Origin: Tenebrio molitor
Taxonomy: Eukaryota; Arthropoda; Insecta; Coleoptera; Tenebrionidae
Direction of reading: 5' to 3'
Assembly (NCBI RefSeq): GCF_963966145.1
Contig: NC_091050.1
Coordinates: 14,198,001-14,262,000, forward strand
Length of the DNA stretch: 64,000 bases
Shown piece by piece: positions 43,942-55,009 of this stretch. The notes under the pieces were generated by a model. It searched no databases. It saw only the letters and a list, made by a program, of their open reading frames with translations, and had not been told where the DNA came from. The translations under genes were made by a program, and so were the position numbers. The first letter of the stretch is position 1; every line of letters starts with the position of its first letter.

Positions 43942-44243
43942 CGTTGAAATAAAATTGTGGGTTGGGAAGCCGTTGGAAACCAATTATTTTGCTTTTTTAA
44001 AGTGTACATTGACAATTGCAATTAGAACATGTTGACAGCTAACCTAAAATTTATAAACAAAAAATCTTTCTGTTTCTTTTTCTTTCTTTGCAATGTTTTA
44101 CATTAAAAATAGATTAACTAACGATTCCTATTCTCGAAGCAAATATCTAAGGACACCCTTTGCTGAAAAGAAACATGTTCAAGTTCAATCAAGTGTCCAT
44201 TAAATATTAGTAAATGTCATTCGTGTCAAACAGCGGAAAATTC
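43942..44243. repeat. Dispersed repeat family E, copy 1
   Basis: Direct-orientation match to 50240-50533. Both share TTGCTTTTTTAAAGTGTA, AACATGTTGACAGCTAACCT-like text, ATAAACAAAAAATCTTT, CTCGAAGCAAATATCTAA, ACACCCTTTGCT and TTAGTAAATGTCATTCGTGT then CAAAC. Identity is high over about 290 bp. Confidence 0.85.
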
Positions 44244-44249
44244 CAACTT

Positions 44250-46430
44250 TAGACTGTTCCAAATGGCCTATTTTTTTAACGCCTGCCCAGGTTTTCATTT
44301 GAACGCATGATATTTGTCATTTCTTTTAGATCATAACCTCAAATTGCAAACTGTCAAAATTGATATTTACTTACTATTTTGTAAGTAAATCTAAAGGCCA
44401 CTGCGCATGCTATGGCCTGTTGCGTCGACAACCCTTTTGAATTTTAATATGCATAATTCAAGTTTAATCGGACGCGACGCCGCCTTTGCTTTTTAGATAA
44501 ATCACCCTACATTTTTTATTTTTAAAACTCGATAACTAAAAGTTTATCAGTAGGATCTCGGTCGATAAAATGTTTGCAATGTTTTTATCGATCAACGTGT
44601 CATAAATGTTCGAATGTGGGTGTGAGGGGAGCAAAACAATCGAATCGCTTTGGTTGGCAACGCTTGAAGGATCGACAAAATTCCAGTAGATTTATTTGGA
44701 AATCCTTCGCATATACAGGGATGTAATTTGTAGATGCAGTTTGTGGTTCGGGGGCCGCATTTCCGGCCGTCGCCCCATCATTGCGCTTTAATTATGGTAA
44801 AATATGCGCCCCCGGAGCGTCCACCCCACCCACATCCCGACCAGCCCCGCTTCAATAAAACCAAAGTATTGATTAAATTCGTTTCCCCGCATTATAACAG
44901 TTGAATAGGGGCGACTGCGACAATGAGCGGCGATAATCACGCCGCCCCCCTCGCGGACATATGCCGACCAGCCTCGTCTTTGTTTGTTCGCGTGGAAAAA
45001 ACGACCCCCATTGTCCGACCGTCACTTGTTCCATGTGCAACAGGTAGCGCATTCAAAGTTGGATGTTTTGATGGCCGTCACGCCGCGTTTCCCAACTCGC
45101 TCTGTAGGAATGAGTTTGCGGCACGAGAGGAGTACACCGACCCACCTTGCTTTGCTTTGCTTAGACAGATACTTCACATTTTCTGGTGTGTGGTACCGCG
45201 CGGCACATTTTCTAGTATGTGGTAACGCGCGGCCCTGGAAATTTTCCTAACATTTCCCCAAAGGACAACCGGCCACGCAAACCAGACCACCGAGAGCCCC
45301 GGGGAAGGAGAAGTGACGTCACAAAAGAAAATTCGGGCCTGCATCGCGCTGTCACTCACTTTTCACGTTTCGCGCTGCCATCTGTCACTCACAATAACAA
45401 AAATCCCCAGATTCCAGACGCGAAGCTACTGGAAGCGTCGCTTAAGCCAGGATTTTCAAAAAAGCTACACTCAAAAAAAACTTTTAGGCATTTTTGTCTT
45501 GAGCATCGTACAAAATGACTAGTCATTTTCGAGAATGACCCAGCATTACTCAAACAATCGCTTTGTAAACTGTTGAGCATATAATGCTTCAGATCGTGAT
45601 TATCATTATTATTACGAAAAGCTTATTTTGAAAAAATTGAGTTTGGGGAAAGCGTGAAAACGTTGTGACGTTTGAGTCTCCGCCCACTCCTGGACTTGGT
45701 GAGCGAAAATCTCACGCAATTATTGGCCATTATCTATGGAAAAACAGTTGGAATGCGGCGACGACCACTAGATTCGGCTGTTTCGCTTCGACTTAACGGC
45801 AGATGACCCCAAGTGGCTCTTTACCGAAAAAGCGATTTTGTGTCGGGGTACCAGGTTGGTCACGTGTGCTAGATGCTAGTGTACAAAGTAAGTCGCGTAG
45901 TTCGGTTCACTATGCAAGAGGCAGCATAGGGGCGATGACCCAGCTTCATTACAACACGGGGTTATTACACAGCTTACATAACGTTACCGTTCATCCCTTC
46001 TTTATCTTCGTAACGGTGCGGCCGTCAGCGGGACAGAGAGGGAAGATCCGACAATCCCTCGCTGCGCGCGATCCACACTTACTCAGCGGCGTATGACAAC
46101 GGGACGGGATGCTTTTCTATGGGAATCTATTTTATTACGCGTTTTTTTCCCATTTTTTTCCTTGCGTCTTGATTTATGTCCCGAACCGCCACCGGGAGCG
46201 CCGGTGCTGAGCCGCATCGAGACGGGTTGGAGGTGACGCGACGCACGAACGCCTCGCGAATATCTTATCAGAACCCATTCAGATTGGCATGACTGAAATT
46301 ACAATGGCAGACTCATTCATGAAGAGCGTCTTCCTGGAAACGATAATGGCGAACGACGAGGATGGAGCGTGTGGGCCTACTTTGCGACGCGATATTTTTT
46401 TAATTCCTCCGATGGTCAACAATTGCGCAA
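44250..46430. other. Spacer without recognised genes
   Basis: Contains a 29-bp tandem duplication at 45175-45232. Several reading frames of 60-100 codons overlap each other on both strands, without family resemblance. No RNA gene was found. Confidence 0.5.
45175..45232. repeat. 29-bp tandem duplication
   Basis: CACATTTTCTGGTGTGTGGT plus ACCGCGCGG at 45175-45203 is repeated at 45204-45232 with three substitutions. Confidence 0.85.
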
Positions 46431-47700
46431 TCATCGGATTCCTCCGATGGCCCCAACGCAAAAATTTACTGCGAGAAAAGTTCTACCAAACCAATCCAAA
46501 TTTACTGAAGTAAATTGCTCCGAAAGCCGACGAGTAAATTACTCGATGGCTCGACAGGTCTACCATCGAGAAGTCTTCAAGTCACTAAATTAAAATACAT
46601 CTCTCCGAAAATCCCAATATGTACTATAGTATTGCCGTTATAACTTTTTATCTGCTCCGCCCACTAAAATTGACCAATCAGAATCAAAGCCAGATTCAAT
46701 CTGTACAACTTTTCATCACATTTGCCACGTAGAAAAGTTAAGGTTAGAATTTTGCTGTCAAGTCCACAATAATTATTGTTTTAGATTCTAAAAAATAAAA
46801 TGTCATTAAGACAATTCGAATGTCAGAAATTTTTACTGTGTAAATCAGATCGTCTTAACAACCTATTTGATTGGTAACTAAGAAAATGAAATGGGCGGGG
46901 CAGATAAAATGTTACGTTGTCCTTGGTATAGAAAGTAAATTGCTCCGGTGGCTCCACAGAGATACCAACAAAAATTTAGAACTGCACAAAGTCGGTTATT
47001 CTTGTAACGGGTGATTCTGAAGTAAATTTCGGTTTTTTCTATTGTGTGAAAACTGACGGAGCATGTCAATCTAGTGCAGCGTAGAATACATATTTTTAAA
47101 ATTCCATCGATAGTGACTTATTGCTTCGTTTTCAAATTAGTTCGGAGAGCAGAAGTGTTAAGAGAAGATGAGTAAAATTGCTCCGGTGGCTTCGCGTAGG
47201 TAGTACCGAGGATACTACGGGCTCAAGGCCACTACAACACACAATTTAAATAATACTATCTTTTCCTACTCCTACTCTCGTTCCGAAAAAAATGTTATTT
47301 CTGTTCTATAAAGCCGAAAGAGTGTATCAAGCTATTTTTAAAATTTGTCTCAGTCTTAGTTAGACCTGAAATGTTGCAAATTCGTCCAAAAGATAGAAGC
47401 AATAAAGAAACAAATTGCTCCTACGGCTTAACGGAGGTGATACCCAAATGACTGCATCAAATTTCTTTTCCTATTCTTACTTTGAAATTTTAAAGTAATC
47501 GAAATAAATTATTTCTTTTTCTTTTCTACAAATAAGCCGTCGAGGTACTATACAGTACAATATTTTGAAAATTTCTACAATGGTCACCTGTTGCTTAGTC
47601 CTTGAATGTAAATTCCTCCAAAGGTCAGAGGCGACAAAAAAAAGCAATTGCTTTGGTGGCTTATCAGTTATCAACGGTAGTACCAAGTACAATTAAATCT
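46430..47700. repeat. Degenerate satellite-like array, about 235-bp period
   Basis: The word AATTGCTCCGGTGGC or a variant occurs near 46938, 47174, 47410 and 47645, 234-236 bp apart, with a related word (ATTCCTCCGATGGC) near 46437. About 110 bp upstream of each lies AATATTTTTAAAATT-like text, and GATACC or GTACC follows each core. A single extra unit lies at 49850-49985. The MITE at 46641-46914 interrupts the array. Confidence 0.7.
46641..46914. mobile_element. 274-bp MITE with 40-bp terminal inverted repeats
   Basis: TAACTTTTTATCTGCTCCGC with CCACTAAAATTGACCAATC at the left matches the reverse complement of the right end (TAACATTTTATCTGCCCCGC with CCATTTC, and later CCAATC). No reading frame is present and the duplication at the target was not resolved. 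Confidence 0.75.
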
Positions 47701-47719
47701 GTCAATCTTTACGACCAAC

Positions 47720-49840
47720 ACATTAAACAGTACTTTTTTTTCAATTGATACTCTGAAGCTATACAAAGAGATTACATATTAACTCTTATACCAGGTGATT
47801 CTTAAATGAAATTATTAAAATGTACATGTTTTTTGAAAAATATGAACTCGTGAAAAAATGTACAACTTGGTACTACTTGACCCTTTTTCTGCTGCACCAG
47901 CAGGGTAGTTTTGAGCCATCTGCCGAATCCTCTCCGCAGATCTGCGCTCCAGACGGAGACAGAGCTAGGAGGGCGACGCCATTGTCCACCAGTTTTGGCG
48001 TTTTCCTTGACATTTATAGTACTCAAGTCAAGAAGTCGGTACGTGCCTATCTAATTACGCTTGATGTGTTTATTAGACAATATCTGGTCATGACGGGTAC
48101 TGACAGAAACTTGTTTTCGCTCCCTTTTTCGTCTCCGGGTGGGTGAAACCTCGATACCATTGTGTTTCAATAGGTGCGAAATCCGGGGTTCGCGCTAACC
48201 AGTTGCGAAGACTGGACCGCTCTGGGTGAAATTCGCGATCATCAACGTGAAAATGTATCCAATTAATTAACATAACAGTTCCATTTGCGTCAGTTTTTTA
48301 AAATATGGTGGTACCGAGATCGGCAAAAATTGGTCAAAATCGAGAAAATGGCGGTGTTGCCGTTGTGAGAGGTGGGGTGGGTGGTCCAACCTTGTTGTTA
48401 GAAACCGTCCATGAAATTGTGTAACTGTGAGAACCTAATTAAGAGCGGACTTTGAGGCGCCGCAGCGACATCTTTGCAACATTGATTGGATCGGTGTAAC
48501 GGAAACCGTCCAATCAAACGGACCCATTGACGAAAAAATAGTAGTACCGCACCGGAAACCAGGCGGTACCCAATAAACTGGTCGTATTTTTTCCGATTTC
48601 CAACGCTCCCATTCATCAGGCCTCGGTGTCTTCGTGAGCAATTAATCCGACACTTAATCCGCACAATAAACAGCGGCCGAACCGCGCGCGGTTACGTAAC
48701 TTCAGATTCCGTCGGTACGAACTCAAACACCATAAAGAGGGTCGACTGGAGGCGTAGCACCACCAGAGGGCGTTGAACTCTGGATAAGTTAAAAGTGGAC
48801 GCGGACTTGCCCATTTAACTCTTCCTGTCACAGATAAAAATACGGAGTTATCCGACGAAGCCCTTTTCGCCGACACCGGGTACATGCCAGAAATGGGTCA
48901 GCAATTAGCGCAATTGTGCGTGCGCCACGTAGATTCGATGTGCACAAATCGGGCAAAAAACGAGGAAGTGTGTAACTGTTCTGCGTCCGTCTGACCATTA
49001 AATTAGCTCGGCAAGCTTCTCGACCAACTTTTCCGCCGAAAAATGTGACATATGTGGCCTTGAAGGCGGCCAGAAGGGCAACAACCCCAGCTCTTTTGCA
49101 TTAATTTACATGGCGCGGAGGGCGGCGGAGGCGACGACAGGGCTAAGGGCACCACGACGACCTGAAGTGTTGACGCAAACGACAAACGAGCTCAATGAGC
49201 GTGGAAATTGACAGTGATGAGGAAGAAATGAGCGGTTCGATGCGAACGCCAAATTTTGCAAAAGGGGGGCTGAGGTTGGCAGGACTGAGTGAATCACTAA
49301 GATAACAACAAACTAAACGAAAAATCACACTTCACACATTTTTTAATTAACAGCGCGTCATACATTTTTATGCGAAATAGCCCCAAGAAATTTCTGTCAC
49401 TGGTTAATTGCTTCAAATGGCCGATCTAAGTGTCAAACCTAGGACTCTTGCTTTTTCATAATTTAAGAGAAAACTGTTTTCCTCTTTTGTTGTGGTCCTT
49501 TTTCTTTAGTTACAGATTTATTAATTTAAGAATCTACTGTCGTTAACATTTACTTTTTCTTTTTGTTGACATGTTGAGCACGGTTGAAAAATATGGTACT
49601 TTTGATATTTTTCTGTGTTAGAGGACACATTTTCCTGTGATTGGATATTGATATTACCAATAAAGAAAATAATAATAGTAATAATGAATGTCGAATAACT
49701 GTCTGGTCCGTGGTGGGAATGAAATAATATGTAGTAATTTTTTAAATTTTATTTTATTATTATTCATGGGCCAACCGTTTGAAAATAATCAAATAATAAA
49801 TGTAATATGTAATAACAAAGGACGAGAATAGAGAATGTGT
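47720..49840. other. Spacer without recognised genes
   Basis: Short overlapping reading frames only; no domain, RNA gene or repeat family could be named. Confidence 0.5.
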
Positions 49841-49849
49841 TTTGTGTAA

Positions 49850-49990
49850 TTCAGTATTTTTGAAATTCCTTCGAAGGTCAAGAGTATTGCTTGACGCTCC
49901 ATTGAAAACTCCTCCGCAGGTTGAATAAGGTTCAAAAATCGTTGAGTAAATTGCTCCAGTGGCGTGACAAAGATGTCATCCGAGATATTT
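49850..49990. repeat. Isolated unit of the 235-bp satellite family
   Basis: AGTATTTTTGAAATTCCTTC and, about 90 bp later, AGTAAATTGCTCCAGTGGCG followed by GATGTCATCC repeat the order of landmarks of the array at 46430-47700. Confidence 0.65.
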
Positions 49991-50023
49991 AAAGTGATTG
50001 ATATAAACAAAAAGTGATTTTAA

Positions 50024-50105
50024 CACTGTTCTCGTAGTTTTTTGTTCTAGCACGGATGAAAGACACTGTTCTTGTAGTTTTTCTGTTCTAGCACAGCTGA
50101 AAAAG
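50024..50105. repeat. 40-bp tandem duplication
   Basis: CACTGTTCTCGTAGTTTTTT with GTTCTAGCACGGATGAAAGA at 50024-50063 is followed by a second copy (CACTGTTCTTGTAGTTTTTC...) to about 50105. Confidence 0.8.
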
Positions 50106-50239
50106 ATATTACATATTTTTAATTTTATAAAAAATGACGATCTTTGATTAGTAATTCATCTAATTCCAGATGTGGACCAGAAAGTGGTAGAATTATACCT
50201 ATGTATTAAAAATTACCTAGTGCACTATGTATCGAGCCT

Positions 50240-50533
50240 TCAAATGAAATTCTGGGCTGGGAAGACGTTGAAATCCGTCAGTTGTATTGCTTTTTTAAAG
50301 TGTAAATTGACAGTTGTAATTAGAGCATGTTGACGCTAACCTAAAATGTATAAACAAAAAATCTTTGTTTTTTTTCTTTCTTTGTAATGTTTTACGTTAA
50401 AAATAGAATAATCAATGATCCTCTTCTCGAAGCAAATATCTAATAAGCACACCCTTTGCTCAAAACAAACATGTTGAATCATGTGCCGATATTAAACATT
50501 AGTAAATGTCATTCGTGTCAAACGGCGGGAAAT
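50240..50533. repeat. Dispersed repeat family E, copy 2
   Basis: Direct match to 43942-44243 over the full length, 6.3 kb away, with substitutions and small indels. Confidence 0.85.
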
Positions 50534-50896
50534 TCAAATATTACACTGCTAAGTTGTTCGGCGAATTTTGGTGCACCCATAATTTATAGACAGCCAGGAC
50601 CAAATTTGTACCTACCTTTTTTTTACATCACATTTTGTTATCCCCTAGGAAAGCTTCAGGGGTGAAACCCAAAACCAAAATTGTTACTAAAACGTTTTCA
50701 TATTTTTCTCCTCTCTATTATCATTATTATCAAATAATAAGAGTATCCATTACAAAAGATTCATTTGGAAAAAATAAATCTTTCTGGAAACAACCAAATG
50801 AACACAATTTCCAGCTCTAACACAATATTAGGTGTGCGTCAAGGATAAAATCTAAATCTTTAATTTTTTTTTTTCGAAAAATGATTCGTTTTCTCC

Positions 50897-50905
<9 letters not shown>

Positions 50906-50947
<42 letters not shown>
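50906..50947. repeat. (TC)n microsatellite
   Basis: About 20 uninterrupted TC dinucleotides, preceded by a C/T-rich run. Confidence 0.95.
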
Positions 50948-50949
<2 letters not shown>

Positions 50950-50951
<2 letters not shown>

Positions 50952-53900
50952 TCCAGATCTAAGTCCATGTTTCAGTTAGTTCTAGTGACAATGAAAGAAA
51001 ATCAGTTTTGATATTTTTCCATCTAACATATAAAATATTTTCCTGCTTTCGCAAACAAATTCGTACTGCCATTCTCATTTTTAAAATGCCAACTGGGTCG
51101 AAATGTTGGCCAATTTCAGTACGGTCTACCATTTGGGACATATTTTAAAAAACCTGCCAAATATAAAGTGCAAGATCCAAGGTTAAAAAATTCAAGATTA
51201 TCCTCGTCCTTGCTTTGTGTGGTTTTCAGCGCGATTATTTCACCGCCGACGTAAATCGTCGCCGCTCGGGTACAATCCTGCGCAGCGGCAACAGCGTCCA
51301 GGGTGTACGTGACGTGGAAGGCCCCGAATTGAATATCGCCAGTGCAAAGGTCAGAAGATGCGAAAATTCGTCGTCCTTGGCTTGCGCGAGCAGTATTCGG
51401 CGCGATTATTTCACTCGTTCCCAACCCGTCCTTGATCTTACATTAACCCACTTCGAGTCGAGTCCATAGTGCGAACAACCGAAATAAATTCCGTCATTTA
51501 CCCTCTTAAATATGTGATAAATCGAGCGTGTCCCACCTCCCCTCGATACGCTCGGCTCCACTCTCCGTGGACAAACTGCTCGAGCTAATTGAGAAATATT
51601 TATCCTTGTGGGTGGTGGGGGCCGCTCCTCGCTGATGTAATCAAAAACACCCATAGCGACCCTCTTTTGTACACTCAGCCGAGCCAAACCTTCGGCTTTT
51701 TATTATTTTTATGCTTATTGCCGGCGCAAATTAAGATTCGGATCTGCTTTTTGCCCCGACATCACCACTCATTATCGGCGCCGGTGACCTCGACCAGAAT
51801 GTTTGATTTTCGCCGTGGAAAAGTGAGTAAACTTCCCCGGGGTACAAGCGGCCCGTTGTGCGCCATGACCTCTAGGTGTACTCTAGATGCCGTTACCCTT
51901 ATCAGCGGTGGTTAAACAGATATCCTGTTTGTCGGAGATAGCGCGCCGTGAAAATGCTTCTTCTGACGCCGCGGGTCCAAAATTTCCGGCTGGCCAAGAG
52001 TCCAAGCGGCTTCCAGTGGACTGCGGTCGGGGCGATTCGGCGGCGGCGCCCGCCCGAATTTGCATGCGATGATTCAGCAATAAAACGCAACCTTATCCAC
52101 GGCCTGTTACATTGTTTCCTCTTTTTTCTAACGCCAAGAATGTGCAGACGAGCCGTGAGTCATGCGCGATACACTAATATGTACGAATAAACAACGCGAA
52201 GATGTCGGCGATCATAAAAAATCAGGAGAGAGATCATGATTATTTTCAACATTTGCCGAACCGGTGGTGGTGTTTTCCGACAAGTATTTGTGAAATACCC
52301 GGTGAGTCAGCGAAATGGAGCGGCTCCACAGCTGCGGGCTGCCACAACGATGGGGAGTTTTCCCTGGCGCTGTTATCCATCTTTGAGTTGGTGCAAAAAT
52401 CAACCGGAAGGGCTGGTCGAGGCAGAATCTTTTAGTTATTTTACTGGGAAGGACGTTTTTTGTAAATTACTGTTAGTCAGAGTTTTTTTGGTCATTTGCT
52501 AATTACATGAGAGACTAGCAAATGGGGTAATGAAGGTCATAGCGTGGATACTATTTTGGCAAAACTTTTGAATATTTTGGATCCAGAAAACAAAAATCAA
52601 ACTTTGTGGCGTTTTCCAAACCAGTTGGAAGGGCTTTTGTAATTTTCAAAATCGAGTTTAGGGTGATCAGGGCAGAAGAATGAGAGATTTTTTTAAAGCA
52701 TGTCAAAGGAAAATATATTCCAAAAGTTCTATCGTCACAAAATTTTCGAAAATTTTTGGTGCTCAGGAGAGAACGAAAACAGGAAATTTTTAATGCTCAG
52801 TGGAGAAAGAAAACAGGACAATCTTCTTTTATTTTTGTTTTGAGACTTTCAGATATCATTTATGTATAAGGAATAGGCTACTGAACTTCGGGTGCTAAAT
52901 CTTTGGTAATGATTTTTAAATTTTGTAAATTATCAATTTGAAGTGATGGAGGTTTATTCAGCAAATGTGTTGTGACCTTCTGAATATGATTTTTGGGTAA
53001 AAAAATTTATAGCACAAGCTAGGTTTTGAAAAAAAAACACCAAATTTGAAATTTGAAAATATGTAGATCCGAAGGTTAACTAAAGAAAATGTGGATATTT
53101 TATTTTTGAAAAGTTTTTGACAAGTGGAGCAAATGAGGAATTTTTCTAATTATAAAACTGATTCTATATGTATAAAAGATATGAGAAATATAAAATAATT
53201 TAAAAAAAATATGATTTATTATTGTAAAATGTAACCTACGTTCAGAAACTAATCCATACATATTATGAATTTTTGAACGTGTGTCTGTTAAGACTCAGTT
53301 GACGTTTTGTTCATGTTGTTAGTTTCAATTCTAGGTTATGTAGGTTGAGTAATGCCAAACTCCAAACATGCTAGTTTTTGAACACCCGTTATATTGAATT
53401 TGCGTCATTGTAAAAAAATTATGAAAGAAAAAATGTTGAACATCTGCATAAAAAAGAAAATACAACAATCAGAAGTTTATTTTCCCAAGTAAATGTCAAG
53501 AAAAAAGTCGGCGGGGTGCTAAATCTTGATAAAAGTTTTAAAAACTGTGTAAATAACAAATTCGACGTTATTGAGATAAGAATTGATTTATTTATGACAC
53601 GTCAAACATAACAGCTTTTACAATGTAATTTTTAGGATTTAAATAATTTAATGAATTTTATGTGATTTAACAAAGCACAGAAATAAGCTTCCTTAGAAAA
53701 ATAGAAGGAAAAACGAAGCAAGACAGAATAACGAACTCCACATTTAGAGAAAACTGAAAATAAAATCAATTCTGAAAGCAGTCGAAGAAAGACAGATGAG
53801 GACACATAAACAGGATGGGAGGAGATGAGAAAATAGGAAGAAGGATTTTTGAGGCAAATACTTTCAAGAAAAGAAAGAAAGGATGACCAGAAGAACTTGG

Positions 53901-54570
53901 ACCGAAAAAAAAACGAGGTAGTAGCAGGAAAAAAGTTAAACAAAAAATGCAAAATAGAAAAGAATGGAACGTGATGTGGAGGAAAAAAACGACACAATAA
54001 CTCAACTCCCACACGCTTTACACCGGAAAAGGTGGAAAGACATCAGGGTTAAGTAAGTAAGCACGTAATAAATAATAAAAAACAGTGTAGAAAATTTATT
54101 GAATCTTTTTCATTAGTTTTAGTGGAAACAAAGTAACTGCGTTAATTTATTTATTTAATGGAATTCAAAACAAACATTAAATTCAAATAAATTAAACTTA
54201 AATGAAGTATATTTTTTGAAAAAATATTCGATGGATTGAGCAAGTAAATGTGTTAAGTTTTAATAAAATCTAAAGGTTTTGTATTTTTTTCCAAAAACTA
54301 CAAATTTTTTGGTAGAACCAAAGGTTACTCTAGATTTATGTGTTGCTTCGATGAATTCTAGAGCTTAGAGCTTCTCATTTATCAAATAAGTTGTCAATTT
54401 ATTACAGCCATGTATGACAGAAGATTCTTTTTAGAAAAATGTTTAGTTTTATTTATTGTCTAAATAGCATAAGTAAAAACGGCATTTTTTTTTAATTTAT
54501 AATATCCGAAAAAAATTATATTTCTAATTATTTATTACAAAATACCAGTTGTATCGCAAGGTCAAAAAAA
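50950..54570. other. Spacer without recognised genes
   Basis: 51199-51248 and 51362-51418 share TCGTCCTTG and CGCGATTATTTCAC about 170 bp apart, a weak duplication. From 52,500 on the sequence is very AT-rich. No exon or RNA gene was supported. Confidence 0.5.
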
Positions 54571-54572
54571 TA

Positions 54573-55005
54573 TACAGGGTGTTCCAAAACTATCCTCATC
54601 AAACGGTTTTTTTATGCGTCTGTATGATTTTACAGAGGTCTAAATGTTATCTTATAACTTGATTAAATTTTGACATTGCAAATTGTAAGATAAATCGATG
54701 TTAGCAAATGTAAATCTAAAAAAAAAAAATTAAAATGAGCGTTTCGAAAGCCTTGTAAAAGAAGAAAAACAGGTTTTTTTTTAATGGAACATGTCAGTTA
54801 TGTCCATATGCCCATTTAAAATAGTGTAAATACACATACACACATAGATTGCTTAGATACATGCTCTCTTTCTTCCAGCTTTTGCAACTCTTTATCTTTT
54901 GGAGACATACATACAAAAACGGATTTTTTTAATGATTTATTATTCAGTATAGCATATTTTTTCATGTACTCTAAAGTTTTGGCGGCAGTTTTGGAACACA
55001 CTGTA
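54573..55005. mobile_element. 433-bp MITE with TACAGGGTGTTCC-type ends
   Basis: TACAGGGTGTTCCAAAACT at the left and, reverse-complemented, TACAGTGTGTTCCAAAACT at the right form 19-bp terminal inverted repeats with one mismatch. There is no transposase inside. Confidence 0.8.
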
Positions 55006-55009
55006 TAAG

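Noticed and set aside
48088..48273. 61-codon minus-strand frame with LRNWLARTPDFAPIE
   Set aside because: Faint resemblance to the end of mariner transposases, but no flanking transposase segments or terminal repeats could be identified.
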